A model generated the notes under the pieces. The model had not been told where the DNA came from, made no database searches, and saw nothing but the letters and a program-made list of their open reading frames with translations. From the NCBI GenBank assembly GCA_964654815.1, contig CAZZLH010000020.1, positions 1 through 24,949 of the forward strand: a DNA stretch of 24,949 bases, given 5' to 3'. Source of the DNA: ZLKRG08 sp964654815 (GTDB taxonomy: Bacteria > Actinomycetota > Actinomycetes > Nanopelagicales > Nanopelagicaceae). The translations under genes and the position numbers were made by a program. Positions 14,582-22,124 of this stretch are shown here, in pieces (position 1 is the first letter of the stretch; each line of letters opens with the position of its first letter).

Positions 14582-15333
14582 GTCAAGCTAAATTAACGTT
14601 GATTCTTTTACGTCATGGCGAATCAGAGTGGAATGCGCTAAATCTTTTTACCGGTTGGGTGGATGTTCGACTCTCCAAGACTGGCGAGGCCGAAGCAAAG
14701 CGCGGTGGCGAATTGTTAAAAGAGCGCAATCTGCTACCTGATGTACTGCACACCTCGCTGCTTCGTCGCGCGATTCAAACAGCACAGATCGCGTTGGATG
14801 CTTGTGATCGCCACTGGATTCCGGTGCAGCGCTCGTGGCGGCTAAATGAGCGCCATTACGGAGCGTTGCAAGGCAAAGATAAGGCAGCGACTTTGGCCGC
14901 TTATGGCGAAGCGCAATTCAAGTTATGGCGCCGGTCTTATGACGTGCCGCCACCGCCCATCGAGTTAAATGATGAATTTAGCCAGGCAAATGATCCGCGC
15001 TATGCAAACTTAGGTAGTGCGATGCCACGCACTGAGTGCTTAAAAGATGTGGTCTCTCGGATGTTGCCATACTGGCATGAATCAATCGTGCCGGATTTAG
15101 AGACGGGCAAGAACGTATTGGTCACCGCTCACGGAAATTCTCTGCGTGCGTTAGTCAAACATTTAGATGGTATCTCGGATTCAGAGATCGCTGGCTTAAA
15201 TATCCCAACCGGAATTCCGCTTCTCTATGAATTAAACGCTGATTTAACTCCAGTTAGAAATGGCGGAGAGTATCTAGATCCAATTGCGGCCGAGGCCGCA
15301 ATTGAAGCGGTAGCAAATCAGGGTAAGAAGTAA
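14578..15333 (+). CDS. gpmA: 2,3-bisphosphoglycerate-dependent phosphoglycerate mutase
   Basis: The 251-residue enzyme interconverts 3- and 2-phosphoglycerate in glycolysis. It shows LLRHGESEWNALNLFTGW with the phospho-accepting His13, SLLRRAIQTAQIAL, RLNERHYGALQGKDKA and the late TAHGNSLRALVKH with the second catalytic His. Length is typical for the dimeric or tetrameric bacterial enzyme. Its ATG overlaps the mshA stop by four bases (ATGA). It ends one base before the convergent phoU stop, so no terminator fits between them. Confidence 0.95.
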   Translation: MSQAKLTLILLRHGESEWNALNLFTGWVDVRLSKTGEAEAKRGGELLKERNLLPDVLHTSLLRRAIQTAQIALDACDRHWIPVQRSWRLNERHYGALQGKDKAATLAAYGEAQFKLWRRSYDVPPPPIELNDEFSQANDPRYANLGSAMPRTECLKDVVSRMLPYWHESIVPDLETGKNVLVTAHGNSLRALVKHLDGISDSEIAGLNIPTGIPLLYELNADLTPVRNGGEYLDPIAAEAAIEAVANQGKK

Positions 15334-15334
15334 G

Positions 15335-15811
15335 TTAAGAGTTGTATTCGCCGTTGACCATGTAATAGACGCGGCGACCGACTGAAACAGCGTGGTCAGC
15401 ACAGCGTTCGTAGTAACGGCCAAGCAGTGTCATATCAATCGCAACCTCTGCGCCATGTGGCCAGGATTCATCCATTAATACTTTAAATAGCTGACGATGT
15501 AGGCGATCCATCTCATCGTCATCTTTCTCTAATTGAATCGCTAAAGTCGTGTTGCGGGTATCGATGGCCGCTGTGGTCTTTTGAATGATGCTAACTGCTA
15601 CGCGATCCATCTCCTCGATGATGCCGCGAATCTCATCAGGTACTGCGCAATTGGGATAGCGCATCCGCGCAAGTTTTGCGATGTGATGGGCCATATCTCC
15701 CATGCGCTCTAAATCTGCCGACATACGCAAGGAGGTAACCAGGGTTCGGAGGTCTCCGGCAACAGGAGATTGGCGGGCAATCACCAACATGGTCCGATCA
15801 TCCAATTCATG
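15335..15811 (-). CDS. phoU: Phosphate transport regulator PhoU, N-terminus lost in gap
   Basis: The visible 158 codons end in TAA at 15335-15337 and run without a proper start into the N run at 15812. The sequence HELDDRTMLVIARQSPVAGDLRTL, SLRMSADLERMGDMAHHIAKLA and, in the second half, DDDEMDRLHRQLF and ERCADHAVSVGRRVYYM show the two PhoU three-helix repeats with their ExxxD metal patterns. PhoU normally has about 215-220 residues, so roughly 55-60 N-terminal residues are missing. It modulates the Pst transporter and the SenX3-type kinase encoded divergently on the other side of the gap. The TTG at 15805 is not a true start. Confidence 0.92.
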   Translation of the reverse strand, partial: HELDDRTMLVIARQSPVAGDLRTLVTSLRMSADLERMGDMAHHIAKLARMRYPNCAVPDEIRGIIEEMDRVAVSIIQKTTAAIDTRNTTLAIQLEKDDDEMDRLHRQLFKVLMDESWPHGAEVAIDMTLLGRYYERCADHAVSVGRRVYYMVNGEYNS

Positions 15812-15911
15812 NNNNNNNNNNNNNNNNNNNNNNNNNNNNNNNNNNNNNNNNNNNNNNNNNNNNNNNNNNNNNNNNNNNNNNNNNNNNNNNNNNNNNNNNN
15901 NNNNNNNNNNN
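15812..15911. other. Real assembly gap (100 N placeholder) between phoU and senX3
   Basis: The flanks share no duplicated sequence. Both divergent genes are cut at their 5' ends, so the missing piece holds about 170 bases of phoU, the shared promoter region and the N-terminal membrane part of senX3. The real size is likely several hundred bases rather than 100. Confidence 0.85.
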
Positions 15912-17065
15912 AAGATAATGTCGCTGTGGGGCGACTACGAGACTTCTACGATCTGCTTATGTATCGCCGCACCCCAGAATCAGCTGCTCAGTCAGATCAA
16001 AGATCAAATTCTGGAAATTTTCAAAAGCTCGATGGCGCTTTAGCTGACACGCTAGAACTAACCGACACCGATTACATCGTGGTAAATGGCGATGATGAAG
16101 TCATTACCGCCAGTGAACCGGTACGCAATATTGGTTTGATTCGCGATAATCGAATTACCTCAGAAGTGATTCGCAAACTGGTGCGGAGTGCTCGTAATTC
16201 CAAAGAAGTGATTGAGGCAGAGGTGGCAATCCCTCGTGGTTCACTTGCTAGTGGCTATCACGAGCGGCGCGTGCGAATCAGCAAGATTGGTAGCGATGCG
16301 ATGGTGGCTGTTCTGATCTTTGATGATTCAGAGGCGCAGCGCCTTGATGCGGTGCGGCGCGATTTTGTGGCCAATATTTCGCATGAGTTAAAGACCCCGA
16401 TTGGCGGCATCTCGATCTTGGCGGAGGCGATTGCCGAAGGTAGCGAGGATCCGGAATTGGTTAAGAATTTCTCAAAGCGGATGTTGATTGAGACCAGCAG
16501 GTTGTCGCATTTGGTGCAAGAGATCATTGACCTATCCAGGATTCAAGCGCAGGACACCATGGAGCATGCAGGGATGATCTCGCTAAATAAAGTGATCGAA
16601 GAGGCGCTCTACCAAAGCAAGATCCAAGCTGAGAAGCAGAGGATTCAATTGAATTTTGCGGCAGAGGAAGAGATCGAATTCTTCGGTGATCGCAGGCAGT
16701 TGGTTATGGCTATCAGCAATTTGATCGATAACGCCATCAACTATTCACCAGAGCAGACCAAGGTAAATGTGGTGCTACGTAAAGTCGCAGATGTGGCAGA
16801 GATTGCCATCAGCGATCAAGGTGTGGGAATCGCCGAATCAGATCTAGCACGAATCTTCGAACGTTTCTATCGCGTAGATCCAGCCCGCTCCAGAGATACC
16901 GGTGGCACTGGTTTAGGTTTATCCATTGTAAAACATGTGATTGCAAACCATGGCGGCGAGGTACAAGTCTGGAGCGTGCCTGGCACAGGCAGCACCTTCA
17001 CGGTTCTGTTGCCGCTTCATAATTCATCAGAAGCCAACCGCGAGACATCGAAGCAGAGCTCATGA
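15912..17065 (+). CDS. senX3: Sensor histidine kinase SenX3, N-terminus lost in gap
   Basis: About 383 codons are visible. A PAS-like region (about 16030-16330, with TDYIVVNGDDEVITASEPV) precedes the dimerisation domain with the phosphorylated His in FVANISHELKTPIGG, and the ATPase domain with N box LIDNAINYSP, G1 ISDQGVGIAESDLARIFERFYRVD and G2 GGTGLGLSIVKHV. The protein senses phosphate status together with PhoU and phosphorylates RegX3. The one or two N-terminal membrane helices of SenX3 are missing and must lie in the gap; residues coded just after the gap fit the family poorly, and the contig edge may contain errors. Its stop overlaps regX3 by four bases (ATGA). Confidence 0.92.
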
Positions 17066-17751
17066 CTCACGTATTGATCGTCGAAGATGAGAAATCATTC
17101 TCGGAGCCGCTCTCATTCTTATTGAGTAGAGAGGGTTACCAAGTAACGATTGCCGCAGATGGCAATGAGGCGTTGGCTGCATTGAATAAAGCAACGCCAG
17201 ATTTGGTCTTATTGGATCTGATGTTGCCAGGCATCCCAGGCACAGAGGTCTGTCGCCAGATACGCGCTACTTCCAATGTGCCGATAATTATGTTGACTGC
17301 AAAAGATGATGAGGTAGATAAGGTCGTGGGCCTGGAATTAGGCGCAGATGATTATGTAACCAAGCCTTACTCCAAACGGGAGCTGCTAGCCCGAATCAAT
17401 GCAGTGCTGCGCCGTAGCGGGCTGATACATGTCGATGAGAGCGCAAAGAACATATTGACAGTTGGCGATATCAAATTAGATGTCGATCGATATCTCGTCA
17501 CCTATAGGGGTGAACCGATCACCTTGCCGCTTAAAGAGTTTGAGTTGCTCGAGTATCTGATGCGACACGCTGGACGAGTACTTACCCGCGAACAATTGAT
17601 TGATCGGATCTGGGGCAGTGATTATGTAGGCGACACCAAGACCTTAGATGTGCATATCAAACGGCTGCGTTCGAAAATTGAATCAGACCCAGCAAATCCA
17701 TCATTAATTCAGACGATCCGTGGCCGTGGCTATAAGCTGGAGCAAATTTAA
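17062..17751 (+). CDS. regX3: Phosphate-responsive response regulator RegX3
   Basis: The 229-residue OmpR/PhoB-type regulator has a complete receiver (VLIVEDEKSF, phosphoacceptor Asp52 in LLDLMLPG, Thr in IIMLTAKDDE, Lys in VTKPYSKREL) and a winged helix with LPLKEFELLEYLMRHAGRVL and DTKTLDVHIKRLRSKIE. With SenX3 it activates phosphate-starvation genes. In contrast to GlnR in this window, all phosphorylation residues are present. The ATG overlaps the senX3 stop by four bases. The TAA overlaps the stop of the convergent lipoprotein gene, leaving no space for a terminator. Confidence 0.94.
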   Translation: MTHVLIVEDEKSFSEPLSFLLSREGYQVTIAADGNEALAALNKATPDLVLLDLMLPGIPGTEVCRQIRATSNVPIIMLTAKDDEVDKVVGLELGADDYVTKPYSKRELLARINAVLRRSGLIHVDESAKNILTVGDIKLDVDRYLVTYRGEPITLPLKEFELLEYLMRHAGRVLTREQLIDRIWGSDYVGDTKTLDVHIKRLRSKIESDPANPSLIQTIRGRGYKLEQI

Positions 17752-18218
17752 GCGTTAACTACCAAGACATCCATAGTTACCGCGCCACCAATTCCGAAGA
17801 AAAACGAGACCGTAGTATGGGTACCAGCAACTAAATCAGAAGCAAGTAGGACTGCGTTGGCATTTGAAGTTGGGCCGCCAAAGGTGATTGGCCGATTTAA
17901 GAGCGCTGGGATTGGCTCGATCTTGATCTCTTTGGCGCCAATTGCAACTGCAATCAAAGCATCCTCAGTATCTTTTTGATTGATGATGGTGCCGATTATC
18001 GAAGCATCGCCAGCAGAATTGATCGCAACATGGATATTGCGTAGATAGATTAAATTACCATCTTTATTTATCTCAGCTTCAGAGCCATCGGTGACTTGTT
18101 TGATGTTTCGGGTGACTGCATTATTACCAGCGGCACAACCGGTAAGTGAGAGAACTAGGGCTGAAGCGATTGTTGCGATAGCAACTTTCTTAGCAATCTC
18201 TTTTGCGCCAGCAGGCAT
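17748..18218 (-). CDS. Lipoprotein, LpqE-like
   Basis: The 156-residue product has a lipoprotein signal: a basic N-terminus, a hydrophobic stretch and the lipobox LSLTGC (Cys28). The mature part is predicted all-beta, with YLRNIHVAINSAGDASIIGTI and two small-residue strands near the end (FFFGIGGAVTMDVLVV). In mycobacteria the lipoprotein LpqE is encoded next to carD in the same divergent arrangement, and the YLRN pattern agrees; the assignment rests on this synteny and on recalled similarity. A good AAGGAG site precedes the ATG. Function is unknown; a cell-surface, possibly phosphate- or copper-related, role has not been shown by the sequence. Confidence 0.7.
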   Translation of the reverse strand: MPAGAKEIAKKVAIATIASALVLSLTGCAAGNNAVTRNIKQVTDGSEAEINKDGNLIYLRNIHVAINSAGDASIIGTIINQKDTEDALIAVAIGAKEIKIEPIPALLNRPITFGGPTSNANAVLLASDLVAGTHTTVSFFFGIGGAVTMDVLVVNA

Positions 18219-18339
18219 TCGAGCACTCCTTGAGTTTTTGATTTGTCAAGATTTCCTGACGCATTTTATCAGTGTCAATTTGCTAAATTTTCCGAAAATT
18301 TACGCAGCAATAACGTGATTTATCAGAGCCAATCCGATG

Positions 18340-18368
18340 GTGACTGATTCGAGAATTCATGCTAAAAT
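18340..18368 (+). promoter_or_regulatory. carD: Predicted carD promoter
   Basis: GTGACT (18340-18345), a 17-base spacer and TAAAAT (18363-18368) lie upstream of carD, leaving a leader of about 28 bases with GAAAGG as ribosome site. The remaining 18219-18339 is A+T-rich and should also hold the divergent lipoprotein promoter. Confidence 0.6.
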
Positions 18369-18402
18369 ACTCGTCTTATTCGGCTTGATCGAAAGGCGTT
18401 AA

Positions 18403-18885
18403 ATGACATTTAAGGTCGGCGAAACCGTTGTTTACCCCCATCACGGAGCAGCTCTAATCGAAGCAATCGAGAAGCGCATCATCAAGGGCGAAGAGAAGAC
18501 CTACCTGGTCCTCAAGGTCGCCCAAGGTGATCTGACCGTGAGAGTCCCAGCCGATAACGTAGATCTAGTAGGCGTACGCGATGTCGTAGATTCCGCCGGC
18601 CTAGATCGAGTCTTCAATGTATTACGCCAGCCATATACCGAGGAACCAACCAACTGGTCTCGCCGCTACAAAGCCAATTTAGAGAAGCTCGCATCTGGTG
18701 ATGTCATCAAGGTCGCTGAAGTTGTGCGCGATCTATATCGCCGCGATTTAGATCGTGGTCTCTCCGCCGGTGAGAAGCGAATGTTGGCAAAGGCAAAGCA
18801 GATTTTGGTCTCCGAACTAGCGCTTGCAGAGCGCACCGACGAGGTAAAGGCAGCGACCATCCTCGACGAAGTTCTTGCCTCTTAA
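18403..18885 (+). CDS. carD: RNA polymerase-binding transcription factor CarD
   Basis: The 160-residue protein binds the RNA polymerase beta subunit and stabilises open promoter complexes, mainly at rRNA and other housekeeping promoters. The N-terminal RID domain (1-55) begins FKVGETVVYPHHGAALIE, and the C-terminal helical DNA-binding domain contains NWSRRYKANLEKLASGD with Trp85, the residue that wedges into the upstream edge of the bubble. Length and start match the family. Unlike the leaderless-type genes elsewhere in the window, it has a GAAAGG ribosome site and a separate promoter. The IspD-like frame starts inside its last codons. Confidence 0.95.
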   Translation: MTFKVGETVVYPHHGAALIEAIEKRIIKGEEKTYLVLKVAQGDLTVRVPADNVDLVGVRDVVDSAGLDRVFNVLRQPYTEEPTNWSRRYKANLEKLASGDVIKVAEVVRDLYRRDLDRGLSAGEKRMLAKAKQILVSELALAERTDEVKAATILDEVLAS

Positions 18886-19534
18886 ATTATCTGTTGTAGT
18901 CACGGTTGGTAGTCCACTCGCGCTCCAGCCGTTAGATGGTTCTAATTTAATCTCAGTCGCGCTAACTGCGGCCCATCAATTCTGCGTCGAAACCAGCCTC
19001 TCAAACAAACTCTATGTCGCAACCGATGATGTTGCGGCGCTGCGCGAAGCGACCAACGATCTCTCTTTCGATTTTGCAGAGATTAATTGCAATCCTAGAG
19101 AACCATTTGCGCTGGCCAAAGCAGTAGAGCCGTTAGATTTTGAGATCATCGCAGTGCACGATGCCCAGCGACCACTTACCCGCAGCGCACAATTTCACCG
19201 CACCTTAGAAGGGCTCTTTGGTTGTGATGCAGTAAGACCAACTATGGCATTTACCGAAACTTTAAAAGCGGTCGATGACGATTCACGCTTAACCCACACC
19301 ATTGATCGCAGCAAAGTTCGTAGGGTCTCAAGCCCCGAAGTGATTCGCCGAACCCATATTGATTTTGCGGGCAACTCTGTTGGTAGCGCTATTAGCAATT
19401 GGTCTTTGCCGCTAACTAGTGATGCAAGGCTCTCAGAGGTCGAAGCCGATCCAGAGTCACTTCGGATCAATCGCCCCGAGGAGATCACTTTGATGGAGGC
19501 CTTCATGCACTGGCAGCAGAAGGTGGTTAAGTAA
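18875..19534 (+). CDS. Degenerate IspD-like protein (carD-linked)
   Basis: The 219-residue product starts at a TTG overlapping carD by 11 bases; no ATG or GTG is available in frame near the start. It sits where actinobacteria usually have ispD and keeps several IspD positions: VHDAQRPLT (the HDAxRP block), FTETLKAVD (like VTDTIK-VD), a DRSKVRRVSSPEV segment where IspD has DR-x-L-x-x-x-QTPQ, and LRINRPEEITLMEAF for K-I-T-x-P-x-D. It lacks the N-terminal nucleotide loop AAGxGxRxG and the following lysine: here the strand reads LSVVVTVGSPLALQPLDG. TPQ is SSPE. It is therefore unlikely to be an active cytidylyltransferase. A complete IspD is encoded at 19852-20544. It might be a decaying paralogue or a repurposed binding protein. 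Confidence 0.72.
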   Translation: MPLKLSVVVTVGSPLALQPLDGSNLISVALTAAHQFCVETSLSNKLYVATDDVAALREATNDLSFDFAEINCNPREPFALAKAVEPLDFEIIAVHDAQRPLTRSAQFHRTLEGLFGCDAVRPTMAFTETLKAVDDDSRLTHTIDRSKVRRVSSPEVIRRTHIDFAGNSVGSAISNWSLPLTSDARLSEVEADPESLRINRPEEITLMEAFMHWQQKVVK

Positions 19535-19540
19535 TTAGAG

Positions 19541-19855
19541 CTACTTCTTAAATAAACTCTTTATCTCAGCCCAGAATTTTCCTGGTTGTTTGAGCGCCTT
19601 ACCGGGAAATTCCGTAACAGTTCTACCGGGATTACGGATAAATCTGCGCCATAACCTAAAGGGTTTGGTCTTGATGCGATGTTCGAGATCTCTTACATAT
19701 GCCACTCGTAGATCATCAGCGTCGTGGACCACTTTGGTTTTGCATACCATGCAGGTGGTAGAGGCTAGTAAGCGACCGGCGTAGGCCAACTCATGCAGCG
19801 TTTCGGCCTTGCAATGTGCACACTCCAAGGTGGCGGTGATCTTCTCTTCCTTCAA
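19541..19855 (-). CDS. Small zinc-ribbon-like protein coupled to ispD
   Basis: The 104-residue protein has two Cys pairs, CAHC (about 13-16) and CMVC (about 35-38), spaced as in a zinc ribbon, followed by a basic C-terminal half with LRVAYVRDLEHRIKTKPFRLWRRFIRNPGRT and a KSLFKK end. I do not recognise a named family; short proteins of this kind occur in actinobacteria. It begins at a TTG that overlaps the ispD stop (TTGA), with AGGGGG about seven bases upstream as a ribosome site. The closely overlapping start suggests co-translation with IspD, but no role in isoprenoid synthesis can be claimed. Confidence 0.72.
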   Translation of the reverse strand: MKEEKITATLECAHCKAETLHELAYAGRLLASTTCMVCKTKVVHDADDLRVAYVRDLEHRIKTKPFRLWRRFIRNPGRTVTEFPGKALKQPGKFWAEIKSLFKK

Positions 19856-20544
19856 TCCCGGTACCCCCTTTTCGCTAGAACATGTTCGGCAATTACCAAA
19901 TCCTGTGGGAAGGTAATTTTTACATTAGTTGGTTCGGCTGTCACGGAATAAGTTTGAATCGAGGGAAAGTAGCGTTCGATGCAAGCCCCGGTATCGGTAC
20001 CAGTAAAGGAATCATTGGCTGCCATCAGATAGGCGCTGAGTAACTCTTTGGCTTTAAATCCTTGAGGCGTCTGAACTCGCACCACTGGTCCATCGTTTGG
20101 CGTACCGAGTTCTGATGGATCCAAAGGAACTGTCGGGATGGCGCCGCCATTTTTGATCGCCGCCTCTGCGATCTCTTTAAATAGCGCAGGGGTAGCAAGT
20201 GGCCTTGCGCCATCATGAATTAGCACCACATCTAACTCGCCATTTTCGATGGCACCACGAAGATGCATTAGCGCATTGAATTCAGATCCATGTCGAGTCT
20301 CGCCGCCATGGACTATATCTACCTTTAGATTCGGCACTTCGCGAGCCAGCACCTCTTTGGCAATCGCTTGATCGTCGGGGTGAATCACCAGAACGATACG
20401 ACAATTCTTAAATGATTTAGCGCCATTTGCCAATGACCTGCTGATGATGCGGCGACCACTAAGTGGTAGCCAGACCTTATTTGTCGCTTGGCCAAAGCGG
20501 GAGCCAGAACCGGCAGCTAAAACCACCACTGCAATTCGCTCCAT
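19852..20544 (-). CDS. ispD: 2-C-methyl-D-erythritol 4-phosphate cytidylyltransferase
   Basis: The 230-residue enzyme couples CTP to MEP in the non-mevalonate isoprenoid pathway. All key blocks are visible: VVLAAGSGSRFG with Arg16 and Lys23 for CTP, HGGETRHGSEFNAL, VLIHDGARPLATP, VVRVQTPQGFKAKELLSAY, FTGTDTGACIERYF, and the end NVKITFPQDLVIAEHVL. Length is typical. It lies on the minus strand, away from its usual place beside carD, with no ispF adjacent. The ATG at 20544 is only 26 bases from the divergent ORF at 20571, and CACAAT six bases upstream would fit a leaderless start. Confidence 0.95.
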   Translation of the reverse strand: MERIAVVVLAAGSGSRFGQATNKVWLPLSGRRIISRSLANGAKSFKNCRIVLVIHPDDQAIAKEVLAREVPNLKVDIVHGGETRHGSEFNALMHLRGAIENGELDVVLIHDGARPLATPALFKEIAEAAIKNGGAIPTVPLDPSELGTPNDGPVVRVQTPQGFKAKELLSAYLMAANDSFTGTDTGACIERYFPSIQTYSVTAEPTNVKITFPQDLVIAEHVLAKRGYRD

Positions 20545-20570
20545 GAGTAAATTGTGGCAGACTAATTTGT

Positions 20571-20698
20571 ATGCAAATTCCTAATCTCTTTGGGCTGATT
20601 TTGGGTAAATGGCGCAAGAAAGACCCGATTGCAGAGGCAGAGGCCATCAAAGCGAAATTCCAAGCCAAGCGCACGCCGCAGGGAATGTTTACACCGGC
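20571..20698 (+). CDS. Unknown short ORF, cut by assembly gap
   Basis: An ATG 26 bases from the divergent ispD start opens a frame of 42 complete codons that runs into the N run at 20699. The protein begins MQIPNLFGLILGKWRKKDP, then EAEAIKAKFQAKR and TPQGMFTP: a short hydrophobic start followed by a charged amphipathic stretch. There is no match I recognise. CAGACT lies seven bases before the ATG, a spacing similar to the leaderless starts in this window. It may be a small membrane-associated protein; the 3' end and the possible neighbour in the gap are unknown. Confidence 0.45.
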
Positions 20699-20798
20699 NN
20701 NNNNNNNNNNNNNNNNNNNNNNNNNNNNNNNNNNNNNNNNNNNNNNNNNNNNNNNNNNNNNNNNNNNNNNNNNNNNNNNNNNNNNNNNNNNNNNNNNN
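20699..20798. other. Real assembly gap (100 N placeholder)
   Basis: The flanks (ending TTTACACCGGC and beginning TTAAGCGTAGG) share no duplication, so the missing length is unknown. It truncates the ORF at 20571. The oxidoreductase stop is the first codon after the gap, so any terminator of the PTS operon is hidden in it. Confidence 0.8.
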
Positions 20799-22091
20799 TT
20801 AAGCGTAGGTCAAACCAAGCGCATCTTGCTGTCTGCGCAACTTAACAATCAAGGAATCTTCGTTTAACTCCACATGATCGTAGGTCAATAACTCTCCCGC
20901 TTTGATGGCTTTCTTGATGGTCGCGCCCTGAATTAAACCAATCGGTACCAAATTATCGCGCTTGGCATCCTTTGCGATATCGGCATAACCACGAACTGAA
21001 TAGCCGCCAATGCCATCGATCTTCTCACCAGGATTCATATCTTTCTTAGTCATGCAGACCACTTCGGCCTTAAGACTCTCGGCATATAGTGATGATTCGC
21101 GATCAATCACCGCGCGTGCCACTGTAAGTGGCGCCTCGACCGAAGCTAAATGGTAAGGACGATATAGCGAGAAGTAAGGTCCAGGTCCCATTGATAGATA
21201 AGACATCTCATGTGCCACATATGGCGAGTCGGTACGCACGATGACAAAGACGCCAGGTGCCACATCGCCGGTGCAGTAATCCACTACGCCAGGGCGATCT
21301 AAGACGCCGCCATCTTGCTGCAGCGCAAAGGTATCTTGCAAAGTCTTTACTGATGATGCTGGACCGTACATACCGCGCTTAGAGAGTTCTAGCCCAGTGG
21401 TATTCGCTAGCGCCACCATCTCAGTCATGGTCTTGGTGCCATCGGTAAATGAGCAGAGCATCTTGGGATTCATCTGTTTGGCAGCTGCACGATCTTTTAC
21501 GGTATCTGGATTGCTAAATGGTTCGAAGGGATTGTTCTTTCCCTTCCCGGCGCAGACGATCTCAAAGTTCAAATCACGGGCGAAATCGACCAATACCTTG
21601 GCTTCTACCGGCTCATCACCATGGCAGACTGCATAAATCGAGTCATTCTCAACCGCTTTCTTATGAAGTAACGGACCAATAGTTACATCCATCTCCACGT
21701 TGAGTACTGCAATATCTTTCTTCGCTTCCAGCGCATTGAAAGTGATCTGTGCGCCAATATCAGGCACACCGGTGCATTCCACTATGAAATCGATGGCAGA
21801 TAGATCGCTTAGAAATTCAGTAGTGGTGGTTCCGCAAGATTTGCCATCCATGAGCGCCAATTCGATCTCTTTGAAATCATTGCTCATAATGACTTCAGTA
21901 ACGCCAAGATCCTTATAGAGCTGCATGATGCGATTGGTATCGATATCAATCACCAAGCGCACCGATAGGCCATTCATGCGATGAACTTGATTGCCAAATC
22001 CCCGCCCCATCTGGCCAGCGCCGACTAACGCGATTCGAACATCATGTCCTAATTGCTTGGCATGCTCTAACAACTTATGACTGTAAGCCAA
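20799..22091 (-). CDS. NAD(P)-dependent oxidoreductase with SAF-like domain (homoserine dehydrogenase/DXR-II-like)
   Basis: The 430-residue protein has an N-terminal Rossmann domain (RIALVGAGQMGRG, GxGxxG at 24-29; IDFIVECTGVPDIGAQ), a central catalytic region with AGKGKNNPFEPFSNP, NPKMLCSFTDGTKTMTEM and YRPYHLASVE, and a C-terminal SAF-like segment (MNPGEKIDGIGGYSVRG; IKAGELLTYDHVEL). From memory this is the layout of the Brucella DXR-like DRL/DXR-II group, which makes MEP from deoxyxylulose phosphate, and of related oxidoreductases of unproven substrate. The TTG at 22091 has a good AGGAAG site five bases away. It is last in the PTS operon, where a sorbitol-6-phosphate dehydrogenase would be expected, so oxidation of the imported polyol phosphate is a reasonable inference. 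Cytosolic. Confidence 0.78.
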   Translation of the reverse strand: MAYSHKLLEHAKQLGHDVRIALVGAGQMGRGFGNQVHRMNGLSVRLVIDIDTNRIMQLYKDLGVTEVIMSNDFKEIELALMDGKSCGTTTTEFLSDLSAIDFIVECTGVPDIGAQITFNALEAKKDIAVLNVEMDVTIGPLLHKKAVENDSIYAVCHGDEPVEAKVLVDFARDLNFEIVCAGKGKNNPFEPFSNPDTVKDRAAAKQMNPKMLCSFTDGTKTMTEMVALANTTGLELSKRGMYGPASSVKTLQDTFALQQDGGVLDRPGVVDYCTGDVAPGVFVIVRTDSPYVAHEMSYLSMGPGPYFSLYRPYHLASVEAPLTVARAVIDRESSLYAESLKAEVVCMTKKDMNPGEKIDGIGGYSVRGYADIAKDAKRDNLVPIGLIQGATIKKAIKAGELLTYDHVELNEDSLIVKLRRQQDALGLTYA

Positions 22092-22124
22092 TTTTCTTCC
22101 TGTGCTCTCTGCGGATTTTTTGGT

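Noticed and set aside
15702..16043. ORF across the phoU-senX3 gap
   Set aside because: It is a shadow frame through undefined bases; the senX3 frame is continuous with conserved kinase sequence.
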